From assembly GCF_019834675.1 (NCBI RefSeq), contig NZ_JABUBU010000001.1, positions 682,001-746,000 on the forward strand: a stretch of 64,000 bases of DNA, given 5' to 3'. Below, in pieces: positions 55,125 to 63,097 of this stretch (positions are counted from its first letter, which is position 1; each line of letters starts with the position of its first letter). Origin of the DNA: Rhodococcoides corynebacterioides (lineage in GTDB: Bacteria; Actinomycetota; Actinomycetes; Mycobacteriales; Mycobacteriaceae). A program made the translations under genes and the position numbers. The notes below the pieces were generated by a model. That model had not been told where the DNA came from, did no database searches, and was given only the letters and a program-made list of their open reading frames with translations.

Positions 55125-56306
55125 TCAGGGCGTGTGCCGGATCGTGAGAGCGCGGACCTCCTCGGCGAACTGCTCCGGGGACATCGACTCGTGCAGGGCC
55201 CGGTGCACCAGCTCGGCCTGGGTCTCCCCGGCCATGCCGGTCATGGGCGGATCGAGGTCGAGGTTGGTCGGAAAGGCGTAACCCTCCGCCGACGCCGCCA
55301 CGACCGCGCGCACGTCCTCGTCGCGCCCGGCGGCGGCGAGGGCCCGCAGCTCGGGGTAGAGCGCGCGCACCATTGCCTCGCGGTCCACGCTGTCGATCGC
55401 GCGACCGAACGCGGACGACACCTGCAGCAGGTTGGCCATGCGGTACACGTCCGTGGTGGTGTTGTGTCCCGCCGCGTGGAACAGGGCCGGGTTGAAGAAC
55501 ACGGCGTCCCCGGCCGCGAGCGGGAGCTGCACGTAGTGCCGGGCGAAGAATTCCCGGAACTCCGGCAACCCGAACGCGATGTACCCGGGCTCGTACTGCT
55601 GCGAGTACGGCAGGTACATGGTGGGGCCTGAGTCGATCGGCATCGCGCAGTGCGCCACCGCACCCTGCAGGGTGAGAGCGGGCGACAGGCGATGCACGTG
55701 GGCCCGGAACGCCGCCGCGGTCTCGGTGGACATGAACCCCAGGTGATAGTCGCGGTGCGGACTCTGCGCTGCGCCACCGGGGTTGACCACGTTGATCGAC
55801 GACGTCACCTGGTACATCGGGCCGAGCCAGGCTTCCGAGACCAGGGCCAGGACGTCGTTGGCGTAGTACCGGGCGAACAGGTCCGGTCGGTCGACGGCCA
55901 GCTTCTGCAGCGCCGACCAGATGCGGTCGTTGGCGCCGGGGGCGGCGAAGTGGTCGCCGCCGGCGAAGCCGTCCGCGTGCTGGCGGGCGATGGTCTCGGT
56001 GAAGTACGCGGTGGTCTCGGCGAGCGCGTGCTCGTCGGTGAACGCACCGCGGAACACCACGATGCCCGGCCCGTCGAGCAGGGCGCGCGCGAGCTCGTCC
56101 TGCACGTCGGCGCAAGTGTCCGGGTCGGCGGTGTGCGTGCGCAGGCGCGCGGCGTCGTAGAACAGCACGCCCCGGTCGGTGTCGTCGGCGAACGGGTAGT
56201 CCGTGAGGTCGGTGGTGCTCTCGACGAGGGCGCGCAAGTCGTCGAGTCGGCAGTCGGCTGCGGAGAGTCGGCCGGCCCGGGCGGGCAGGGACGCGGTGGA
56301 GGTCAT
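55125..56306 (-). CDS. phytanoyl-CoA dioxygenase (PhyH) family protein
   Basis: The 393-residue protein carries the iron(II)/2-oxoglutarate dioxygenase triad. HRD occurs as SPHRDYHLGF (His184, Asp186), and the distal His is in FHAAGHNTTTDVYR (near residue 280), followed by an Arg to hold 2-oxoglutarate. PhyH-type enzymes hydroxylate lipids or small polar metabolites, and the substrate here is unknown. At 393 residues it is longer than many bacterial members (about 280-310), with a 90-residue N-terminal extension. It converges on the LacI gene and shares a 13-base promoter motif with it, suggesting a role in the same polyol or phosphonate-like pathway. The ATG at 56306 is chosen; a GTG at 56339 is possible. 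Confidence 0.85.
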   Translation of the reverse strand: MTSTASLPARAGRLSAADCRLDDLRALVESTTDLTDYPFADDTDRGVLFYDAARLRTHTADPDTCADVQDELARALLDGPGIVVFRGAFTDEHALAETTAYFTETIARQHADGFAGGDHFAAPGANDRIWSALQKLAVDRPDLFARYYANDVLALVSEAWLGPMYQVTSSINVVNPGGAAQSPHRDYHLGFMSTETAAAFRAHVHRLSPALTLQGAVAHCAMPIDSGPTMYLPYSQQYEPGYIAFGLPEFREFFARHYVQLPLAAGDAVFFNPALFHAAGHNTTTDVYRMANLLQVSSAFGRAIDSVDREAMVRALYPELRALAAAGRDEDVRAVVAASAEGYAFPTNLDLDPPMTGMAGETQAELVHRALHESMSPEQFAEEVRALTIRHTP

Positions 56307-56346
56307 GATGTCAGCGTGGCCCGTCTCGGAGGCGCTCACAAGACCG

Positions 56347-56370
56347 AAAACACCTCGAGTTCGCCTCGAG
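56347..56370. promoter_or_regulatory. candidate operator in the PhyH/acyl-CoA dehydrogenase gap
   Basis: AAAACACCTCGAG (56347-56359) repeats the motif found at 54051. CTCGAG is repeated at 56365-56370, making CTCGAG-N5-CTCGAG, a symmetrical site. It lies 41-64 bases upstream of the PhyH start. Confidence 0.5.
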
Positions 56371-56438
56371 AACCGGATCGAGCCGGTCGGGGCGGTGGTC
56401 CTCGGCTAGGGGAAGCCCTCCGCGGGGTACCCCGTGGC

Positions 56439-57656
56439 ATGAGCACTCACGAGCCCCTCGGACCGTTGGACAAGGACTACCTCGCAGCCGACCTGTACGG
56501 CTACCAGGGCCTGCTCACCGAGGAGGAGAACGCCGCCGTCCTGCGCACCCGCCGATTCCTCGAGGACGAGGTCCGTCCCCGCGCCAACGAGTTCTGGGAG
56601 AAGGCGGAGTCACCGCGCCACCTGCTGCCGCGCCTCGCCGACCTCGACATCGTGGGCCTCGACTACGAGTTCGACGGCAACCCGGCGTCCCGCAAGATCC
56701 TCAGCGGGTGGCTCGCGTTGGAGTTCTCCCGCGTCGACCCGTCGACCGGAACCATGTTCACCGTGCACAGCGGACTCGCGATGAGCAGTATCGCGATTCT
56801 CGGTTCGGACGAGCAGAAGAACCGGTGGTTGCCGGCGATGAAGCGCATGGAGAAGATCGGCGCGTTCGGGCTCTCCGAACCCCACGGCGGGTCCGACGTG
56901 GCCGGCGGCCTCGAGACCACCGCCCGACGCGAGGGCGACGAGTGGGTGCTGAACGGCAGCAAGCGATGGATCGGCAACGCCACCTTCGCCGATCTGATCG
57001 TCGTGTTCGCCAAGGACGAGGCGGACGGCGAGGTCAAGGGGTTCGTGCTGGAGAAGGGGGAGAACGGATTTCCCGACGGCTTCCGCGCCGAGAAGATCGA
57101 GCGCAAGTACTCGCTGCGCGCGGTGGAGAACGCCGACCTGTACTTCGAGGACTGCCGCATCCCGGCAGCGGACAAGCTCGAGTACGCCGACTCCTTCGCC
57201 GACACCGCGAAGGTGCTGTCGCTGACGCGCGGGGGAGTGGCCTGGGGTGCCGTGGGCATCATGATCGGCGCGTTCGAGCGGGCCGTCGACTACGCCCGCG
57301 AGCGGGAGCAGTTCGGCGCACCCATCGCGTCGTTCCAGCTGATCTCGGACCTGATCGCTCGGATGGCCGGGAACATCACCGCGAGTCTGGGGATGGCGCT
57401 CCGGGTCTCGCAACTGCAGGACTCCGGGGTGCGGCACGACGAGCACGCCGCCCTGTCGAAGGCCTACTGCACCACGCGGCTGCGCGAGGTGGTCGGCTGG
57501 GCGCGCGAGATCCTCGGCGGCAACGGAATCGTGCTCGACTACGACGTGATCCGGTACTTCGCCGATGCGGAGGCCGTCTACTCGTACGAGGGCACGTCGC
57601 AGATGAACAATCTCATCGTCGGGCGCGGCGTGACGGGCTTCTCGGCGTTCGTCTGA
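56439..57656 (+). CDS. acyl-CoA dehydrogenase (glutaryl-CoA dehydrogenase-like)
   Basis: The 405-residue flavoprotein shows the family signatures AFGLSEPHGGSDVAG (near residue 146) and KRWIGNATFADLIVVFAKD. The C-terminal block carries the catalytic base Glu384 in YSYEGTSQMNNLIVGRGVTG. The NLIVGRGVTG ending and the LYGYQGLLTEEE start match the glutaryl-CoA dehydrogenase branch, but the substrate cannot be fixed without the pocket arginine being verified. It oxidises an acyl-CoA to the enoyl-CoA with FAD. It is divergent from the PhyH gene and ends in a strong hairpin terminator. Confidence 0.9.
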   Translation: MSTHEPLGPLDKDYLAADLYGYQGLLTEEENAAVLRTRRFLEDEVRPRANEFWEKAESPRHLLPRLADLDIVGLDYEFDGNPASRKILSGWLALEFSRVDPSTGTMFTVHSGLAMSSIAILGSDEQKNRWLPAMKRMEKIGAFGLSEPHGGSDVAGGLETTARREGDEWVLNGSKRWIGNATFADLIVVFAKDEADGEVKGFVLEKGENGFPDGFRAEKIERKYSLRAVENADLYFEDCRIPAADKLEYADSFADTAKVLSLTRGGVAWGAVGIMIGAFERAVDYAREREQFGAPIASFQLISDLIARMAGNITASLGMALRVSQLQDSGVRHDEHAALSKAYCTTRLREVVGWAREILGGNGIVLDYDVIRYFADAEAVYSYEGTSQMNNLIVGRGVTGFSAFV

Positions 57657-57664
57657 CATGCACG

Positions 57665-57695
57665 AAGCCCGCCCCTGCGATGCAGGGGCGGGCTT
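57665..57695. terminator. strong bidirectional terminator between acyl-CoA dehydrogenase and sdhB
   Basis: A perfect 14-base stem, AAGCCCGCCCCTGC/GCAGGGGCGGGCTT, with a GAT loop sits 8 bases after the dehydrogenase stop and 21 bases beyond the sdhB stop. The outer AA/TT allows it to serve both strands. Confidence 0.9.
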
Positions 57696-57716
57696 GGCGT
57701 GTGTCGAGCGAGAAGG

Positions 57717-58499
57717 TCAGCGGGCGAAGAGCAACGCGCGCTTGACCTCCTGGATCGCCTTGGTCACCTGGATGCCGCGAGGGCAGGCGTCGGTGCAGTT
57801 GAACGTGGTGCGGCAGCGCCACACACCCTCGACGTCGTTGAGGATGTCGAGACGCTCCGGAGCACCCTCGTCACGGCTGTCGAAGATGAACCGGTGCGCG
57901 TTGACGATCGCGGCGGGACCGAAGTAGCTGCCGTCCGACCAGTACACCGGGCACGAGGTGGTACAGCACGCGCACAGGATGCACTTGGTGGTGTCGTCGA
58001 AGCGAGCGCGGTCGGCGGCCGACTGGATGCGCTCACGGGTGGGCTCGTTGCCCGACACCATCAGGTACGGCTTCACCGCGCGGTACGCGTCGAAGAAGGG
58101 CTCCATGTCGACGATGAGGTCCTTCTCCACGGGCAGGCCGCGGATCGGCTCGACCGTGATGGTCAGCGTCTTCGACTTGTCCTTCGGCAGCATGTCGCGC
58201 ATGAGCACCTTGCACGCCAGGCGGTTCACGCCGTTGACGCGCATGGCGTCCGAGCCGCACACACCGTGCGCGCAGGAGCGACGGAAGGACAGCGTGCCGT
58301 CCAGGTAGCTCTTCACGTACAGCATGAGGTTGAGCAACCGGTCCGTCGGCAGCGTCGGGACCTGGAAGCTGTCCCAGTGCGCACCGAGATCGTTCTCGGG
58401 GTTGAAGCGAGCGATCTTCAGGGTGACCATGACGGCGCCTTCCGGCACCTCCGGCAGGTCGCTCTGGTCTTCGCTCTTGTCGATAGCGGGTGCGCTCAT
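57717..58499 (-). CDS. sdhB: succinate dehydrogenase iron-sulfur subunit
   Basis: The 260-residue protein has three iron-sulfur motifs. The [2Fe-2S] site is CAHGVCGSDAM with a later Cys (VNRLAC, near residue 95); Asp replaces the third Cys, as in many SdhB proteins. The [4Fe-4S] and [3Fe-4S] sites are CILCACCTTSCP and CRTTFNCTDACP. It passes electrons from SdhA to the quinone site. Its ATG overlaps the sdhA stop by one base (TGATG). It is the last gene of sdhCDAB. Confidence 0.97.
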   Translation of the reverse strand: MSAPAIDKSEDQSDLPEVPEGAVMVTLKIARFNPENDLGAHWDSFQVPTLPTDRLLNLMLYVKSYLDGTLSFRRSCAHGVCGSDAMRVNGVNRLACKVLMRDMLPKDKSKTLTITVEPIRGLPVEKDLIVDMEPFFDAYRAVKPYLMVSGNEPTRERIQSAADRARFDDTTKCILCACCTTSCPVYWSDGSYFGPAAIVNAHRFIFDSRDEGAPERLDILNDVEGVWRCRTTFNCTDACPRGIQVTKAIQEVKRALLFAR

Positions 58500-60250
58500 C
58501 AGTACTTACGCTCCATCGGTTCGTAACGGGTCTGCACCACGGGCTTCCAGTCGAGGCGGATGTCCGACAGCAGTCCGTCGCCCACCTTGTAGGCCATGGT
58601 GTGGCGCATGTAGTTCACGTCGTCGCGCTCGGGGTAGTCCTCGCGGGCGTGTCCGCCGCGGGTCTCCTTGCGGTTGAGCGCACCGGCGACGGTGACCTCG
58701 GCCATCTCGAGGAGGAAGCCGAGCTCGATGGCCTCGAGCAGGTCGCTGTTGTAGCGCTTGCCCTTGTCCTGCACCGTGATTCGGCCGTACCGCTCCTTGA
58801 GCCCCTGGATGTCCGTGAGGGCCTGCTTCAGGGTGTCCTCGGTGCGGAAGACGGACGCGTTGTTGTCCATCGACTGCTGGAGCTCGGTCCGGATGGTGGC
58901 GACCTTCTCGTGCCCGTGGTCGGACAGGATCAGCTCGAGCCAGTCCTGCACCATCTTCGCCGGCTCCTCGGGGAGCGGGACGAACTCGGTGGAGTTGGCG
59001 TACTCGGCGGCCGCGATGCCGGCACGACGGCCGAACACGTTGATGTCGAGCAGCGAGTTGGTGCCCAGACGGTTCGACCCGTGCACCGAGACGCACGCGC
59101 ACTCGCCGGCGGCGTACAGGCCGGGGACGATGTCGTCGTTGTTGCGGAGGACCTCACCGCGGATCTTGGTGGGGATGCCGCCCATGACGTAGTGGCACGT
59201 CGGGTACACCGGGACCAGCTCCGTCACCGGATCGACACCGAGGTAGGTGCGCGAGAACTCGGTGATGTCGGGGAGCTTCTCCTCGAGCACGTCCTCGCCG
59301 AGGTGCGTGACGTCGATGTAGACGTAGTCCTTGTTGGGGCCGGCGCCGCGACCCTCGAGGACCTCGAGAACCATCGAGCGGGCGACGATGTCGCGGGGCG
59401 CGAGGTCCTTGATGGTGGGCGCGTAGCGCTCCATGAACCGCTCGCCGTCCGCGTTGCGGAGGATGCCGCCCTCGCCGCGGACCGCCTCGGAGATGAGGAT
59501 GCCCAGGCCCGCCAGACCCGTCGGGTGGAACTGGTGGAACTCCATGTCCTCGAGCGGCAGACCCTTGCGGAAGATGATGGACATGCCGTCACCGGTGAGG
59601 GTGTGCGCGTTGGACGTCGTCTTGTAGATGCGTCCCGAGCCGCCGGTCGCGAAGACGATCGACTTGGCGTGGAACACGTGGAGCTCGCCGGTGGCCAGCT
59701 CGTAGGCGATGACGCCGGTGGCGACGGGACCGTTCTCGGTCTCGGTCAGCGCGACGTCGAGCGCGTAGAACTCGTTGAAGAACTCCACGTCGTGCTTGAC
59801 GCACTGCTGGTAGAGCGTCTGCAGGATCATGTGACCGGTGCGGTCCGCGGCGTAACACGCACGGCGCACGGGTGCCTTGCCGTGGTCACGGGTGTGACCG
59901 CCGAAGCGGCGCTGGTCGATCTTGCCCTCGGGGGTGCGGTTGAACGGCAGCCCCATCTTCTCGAGGTCGAGCACCGCGTCGATGGCCTCCTTGGCCATGA
60001 TCTCGGCGGCGTCCTGGTCGACCAGGTAGTCACCACCCTTGACGGTGTCGAAGGTGTGCCACTCCCAGTTGTCCTCCTCGACGTTGGCGAGGGCGGCGCA
60101 CATGCCGCCCTGCGCCGCGCCGGTGTGGCTGCGGGTGGGGTAGAGCTTGGTCAGCACCGCGGTGCGGGCGCGCGGCCCGGCCTCGATGGCGGCGCGCATA
60201 CCCGCGCCACCGGCACCGACGATGAGCACGTCGTAACGATGTTCCTGCAT
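58499..60250 (-). CDS. sdhA: succinate dehydrogenase flavoprotein subunit
   Basis: The 583-residue protein begins with the FAD-binding GAGGAGMRAA (residues 12-21). His42 in SHTGAAQGGM is the covalent flavin attachment residue. Active-site residues are in RRFGGHTRDHG (near 134-144) and in HPTGLAGLG and HGSNRLGTNSLLD. It oxidises succinate to fumarate in the citric acid cycle and passes electrons to SdhB. The length and order match the mycobacterial sdhCDAB type. It lies 12 bases downstream of sdhD. Confidence 0.97.
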   Translation of the reverse strand: MQEHRYDVLIVGAGGAGMRAAIEAGPRARTAVLTKLYPTRSHTGAAQGGMCAALANVEEDNWEWHTFDTVKGGDYLVDQDAAEIMAKEAIDAVLDLEKMGLPFNRTPEGKIDQRRFGGHTRDHGKAPVRRACYAADRTGHMILQTLYQQCVKHDVEFFNEFYALDVALTETENGPVATGVIAYELATGELHVFHAKSIVFATGGSGRIYKTTSNAHTLTGDGMSIIFRKGLPLEDMEFHQFHPTGLAGLGILISEAVRGEGGILRNADGERFMERYAPTIKDLAPRDIVARSMVLEVLEGRGAGPNKDYVYIDVTHLGEDVLEEKLPDITEFSRTYLGVDPVTELVPVYPTCHYVMGGIPTKIRGEVLRNNDDIVPGLYAAGECACVSVHGSNRLGTNSLLDINVFGRRAGIAAAEYANSTEFVPLPEEPAKMVQDWLELILSDHGHEKVATIRTELQQSMDNNASVFRTEDTLKQALTDIQGLKERYGRITVQDKGKRYNSDLLEAIELGFLLEMAEVTVAGALNRKETRGGHAREDYPERDDVNYMRHTMAYKVGDGLLSDIRLDWKPVVQTRYEPMERKY

Positions 60251-60262
60251 GTGCCTGCCCCC

Positions 60263-60724
60263 TTAGCCTGCGGAGATGTTGGGGTCGAAGGTGAAGATCA
60301 CGTAGGTGCCCAGGCCCATGATCAGGATCATGGACAGCACCAGCAGCGTCGTCAGCCAGAACCGGGTGGAGTCCTTGCGCGAGTAGTCGTTGATGACCGT
60401 GCGCAGACCGTTGCCGCCGTGGAGCTGGGCGAGCCAGAGCATGGTCAGGTCCCACACCTGCCAGAACGGGCTGGCCCAGCGGCCGGCCACGAAGGCGAAG
60501 TTGATGCGGTGCACGCCGTCGTCGAGCAGCAGCATGATCGACATGTGCCCGAGGACCAGGATCACCAGGGCCAGGCCGGAGAAGCGCATGAACAGCCAGG
60601 CGTAGAGCTCGAAGTTTCCGCGGTTCTTGCGGCGCGGCGAGCGAGGGTTGTCCAGACCGGCGGGCCGGTCGTGGGAGGTCCCCAGCGTGATGGCGCGCGC
60701 GGAACCGGCGTCGGTGGTCGCCAT
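60263..60724 (-). CDS. sdhD: succinate dehydrogenase hydrophobic membrane anchor subunit
   Basis: The 153-residue protein has a polar, Arg/Pro-rich 40-residue N-terminus and three membrane helices (about residues 45-67, 85-105 and 125-147). The helix segment WLFMRFSGLALVILVLGHM, with a haem-ligand His, and HGGNGLRTVINDYSRKD are SdhD features. It anchors SdhAB and helps form the quinone site. Its ATG lies 2 bases after the sdhC stop. Confidence 0.92.
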   Translation of the reverse strand: MATTDAGSARAITLGTSHDRPAGLDNPRSPRRKNRGNFELYAWLFMRFSGLALVILVLGHMSIMLLLDDGVHRINFAFVAGRWASPFWQVWDLTMLWLAQLHGGNGLRTVINDYSRKDSTRFWLTTLLVLSMILIMGLGTYVIFTFDPNISAG

Positions 60725-60726
60725 GG

Positions 60727-61134
60727 TCAGTGCCCCCCGGTGAAGGTGTTGTAGAGGATGCGGCCGGCGGCGGGAACCATCAGCACGAACCAGAGGCCGA
60801 GGATGACCCACAGCATCAGGCGCTGGTACTGGGTGCCCTTGGACCAGAAGTCGACGAGCATGACGCGGATGCCGTTGAGTGCGTGGTAGAGCACGGCGGC
60901 CAGCAGGCCCAGCTCCATCAGACCGACGATGGGCGTCTTGTAGGTGTCGATCACCTCGTTGTACGCCTGCGGATCGACACGCACGAGCGCCGTGTCGAGC
61001 ACGTGGACGAACAAGAAGAAGAACGTGACGACGCCGGTGATCCGGTGCAGAACCCAGGACCACATGCCCGGATCTCCGCGGTAGAGAGACCGCGTGCGCT
61101 CCCGCGCGGGCGCGGTCTCGGTCGTGGTAGCCAT
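60727..61134 (-). CDS. sdhC: succinate dehydrogenase cytochrome b556 subunit
   Basis: The 135-residue protein has three helices (about residues 30-50, 68-90 and 108-128). GDPGMWSWVLHRITGVVTFFFLFVHVLDTAL (landmark near residue 20) contains the Ser/Arg quinone-site residues and a haem-ligand His, and YHALNGIRVMLVDF is the family signature. It heads the sdhCDAB operon. The ATG at 61134 has GGAGG 11 bases upstream; an ATG 7 codons earlier is less likely. The 252 bases before cdd contain a possible iron-regulator-like site. Confidence 0.92.
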   Translation of the reverse strand: MATTTETAPARERTRSLYRGDPGMWSWVLHRITGVVTFFFLFVHVLDTALVRVDPQAYNEVIDTYKTPIVGLMELGLLAAVLYHALNGIRVMLVDFWSKGTQYQRLMLWVILGLWFVLMVPAAGRILYNTFTGGH

Positions 61135-61305
61135 CGAGTGCAGTGCCTCCAACATCGGTGATGGACGCGACGAGCGCAGACTCCCCGTGGACACCGGAAA
61201 CATCCAGCTCGATCGTGTATGTGAAACGACTGAGAACGACTGTAATCCCCTTCTCGGAGAGGGAACTAATTCGCCTGTCGTTCACGATTCGCGTCGTCAA
61301 TAAAG

Positions 61306-61324
61306 TTAGGTTTGCCTGCCCAAT
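61306..61324. promoter_or_regulatory. possible IdeR/DtxR-like box in the sdhC/cdd divergent region
   Basis: TTAGGTTTGCCTGCCCAAT matches about 14 of 19 positions of the iron-box consensus (TTAGGTTAGSCTAACCTAA), with a perfect left half. It lies 172 bases upstream of sdhC and 63 upstream of cdd. The right half is poor, so the call is weak. Confidence 0.3.
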
Positions 61325-61386
61325 CAGCAGGTCGGGTCGGCGCGAGTGCCTGCGGTGAGCGGTCGGACGTGACAGGATCGGCGATC

Positions 61387-61827
61387 GTGCAGGACATCGA
61401 CTGGAAATCGTTGCGAGACAGTGCTCGTGACGCCATGAGCCACGCCTACGCGCCGTACTCGAACTACCCCGTCGGCGCGGCCGCCCTGGTGGACGACGGC
61501 CGGGTGGTGACCGGGTGCAATGTGGAAAATGTCTCATACGGTCTGGGCCTCTGCGCGGAGTGCGGGCTGGTGTCCGCGCTGAATTCCAGCGGCGGCGGTC
61601 GACTGATCGCGTTCGCGTGCTGCGATTCCCGCGGCGCGATTCTGCTGCCGTGCGGGCGGTGTCGGCAGTTGCTGTTCGAGTTCGGCGGCACCGAGTTGCT
61701 CGTGGACACCGCGTCCGGAGTGCGTCCACTGGGCCACCTCCTCCCCGATGCGTTCGGCCCCCACGACCTCGCCGCGGGGCAGGTAGTCAACACCGCGTCG
61801 TCCCCCTCGGCGGTGCAGCATGGCTGA
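61387..61827 (+). CDS. cdd: cytidine deaminase
   Basis: The 146-residue protein is a tetrameric-type cytidine deaminase. Zinc ligands are in CAEC (LGLCAECGLVSAL, near residue 55, with the catalytic Glu) and PCGRCRQLLFEF (near 84-95). PYSNYPVGAA at the N-terminus and NVENVSYG form the nucleoside pocket. It converts cytidine and deoxycytidine to uridine forms. The GTG at 61387 is chosen because AGGA is placed well upstream and it gives the family length. Its last 8 bases overlap deoA. Confidence 0.94.
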   Translation: MQDIDWKSLRDSARDAMSHAYAPYSNYPVGAAALVDDGRVVTGCNVENVSYGLGLCAECGLVSALNSSGGGRLIAFACCDSRGAILLPCGRCRQLLFEFGGTELLVDTASGVRPLGHLLPDAFGPHDLAAGQVVNTASSPSAVQHG

Positions 61828-63097
61828 TGCCGTGTCCGTCATCGCGGCCAAGCGGGACGGCGACACCCTGAGTTCGGACCAGATCGCGTGGATGGTCGAC
61901 GCGTACACCCGCGGGGAGGTCGCCGACGAGCAGATGTCCGCCCTCACGATGGCGATCCTGCTGCGCGGCATGGACCGACGCGAGATCGCGGACTGGACGG
62001 CGGCGATGATCGCCTCCGGTCGCCGAATGGACTTCTCGACGCTCGCGCGTCCCACCGTCGACAAGCACTCGACCGGCGGTATCGGCGACAAGATCACCCT
62101 CCCGCTCGCGCCGCTGGTCGCCGCGTGCGGCGCCGCCGTCCCGCAACTGTCCGGCCGCGGCCTCGGCTACACCGGCGGGACGCTGGACAAGCTGGAGTCC
62201 GTTCCGGGGTGGCGCGCCGACCTCACCGCAGAGGAGATGACGCGCATCCTCGACGACCCGGCCGTCGGGGCGGTCGTGTGCGCCGCAGGAGCGGACCTCG
62301 CGCCCGCGGACAAGAAGCTCTACGCCCTCCGCGACGTCACGGCCACCGTCGAGTCGATCCCCATGATCGCCGCGTCGATCATGAGCAAGAAGATCGCCGA
62401 AGGCACGGGCGCGCTGGTCCTCGACGTCAAGTGCGGCTCCGGGGCGTTCATGTCCACCCTGGACGACGCGCGGGAGCTCGCCCGCACCATGGTCGACCTC
62501 GGCACCGACGCCGGGGTCCGCACCGTCGCACTGGTGACCGACATGAACACCCCGCTCGGTCGCACCGCCGGCAACGCCCTCGAGGTCGAGGAGTCGGTGG
62601 AGGTGCTCGCCGGCGGCGGCCCGGCCGACGTCGTCGAGCTGACGCTCGCCCTCGCCCGCGAGATGGTCGCCGCGGCGGGCCTCGACGTCGACCCGGCCGA
62701 CAAGCTGGCCGACGGCACCGCGATGGACCGGTGGCGGGCGATGATCGCCGCGCAGGGCGGTGATCCCGACGCCCCGCTTCCCGTCGCGCGCCACACGCAC
62801 GAGGTGACGGCGGAGCGCTCCGGAGTGCTCACGCGTCTCGACGCCCGCGCCGTCGGCATCGCGGCGTGGCGGCTCGGGGCCGGTCGCGAACGGCAGGGGC
62901 AACCCGTCCAGGCGGGTGCGGGCGTGCGGTGGCACGCCGCGCCGGGTGACACCGTCACGGCGGGTCAGCCGCTGCTCACGCTGTGCACGGACACGCCCGA
63001 GCGGTTCGAGCGCGCGCAGGATGCGCTGGCCGGTGGCTGGACCATCGAGGACGGGGCCGCGCAGGAGCGGCGGCTGATCCTGGACCGGATCGGATGA
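61820..63097 (+). CDS. deoA: thymidine phosphorylase
   Basis: The 425-residue enzyme shows the phosphate-binding VDKHSTGGIGDK (near residues 77-88) and the conserved LSGRGLGYTGGTLDKLE signature (landmark near 111). DVTATVESIPMIAASIMSKK and VLDVKCGSGAFM follow. It cleaves thymidine and deoxyuridine with phosphate, continuing salvage after cytidine deaminase. The ATG overlaps cdd, and the stop overlaps the next gene in an ATGA arrangement, so the three are probably one operon. A C-terminal barrel-sandwich domain (AGAGVRWHAAPGDTVTAGQPLL) is present. Confidence 0.96.
   Translation: MADAVSVIAAKRDGDTLSSDQIAWMVDAYTRGEVADEQMSALTMAILLRGMDRREIADWTAAMIASGRRMDFSTLARPTVDKHSTGGIGDKITLPLAPLVAACGAAVPQLSGRGLGYTGGTLDKLESVPGWRADLTAEEMTRILDDPAVGAVVCAAGADLAPADKKLYALRDVTATVESIPMIAASIMSKKIAEGTGALVLDVKCGSGAFMSTLDDARELARTMVDLGTDAGVRTVALVTDMNTPLGRTAGNALEVEESVEVLAGGGPADVVELTLALAREMVAAAGLDVDPADKLADGTAMDRWRAMIAAQGGDPDAPLPVARHTHEVTAERSGVLTRLDARAVGIAAWRLGAGRERQGQPVQAGAGVRWHAAPGDTVTAGQPLLTLCTDTPERFERAQDALAGGWTIEDGAAQERRLILDRIG

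Noticed and set aside
55650..56438. Extension of the acyl-CoA dehydrogenase upstream
   Set aside because: It would run antisense through the PhyH gene. The family start lies at the ATG at 56439.
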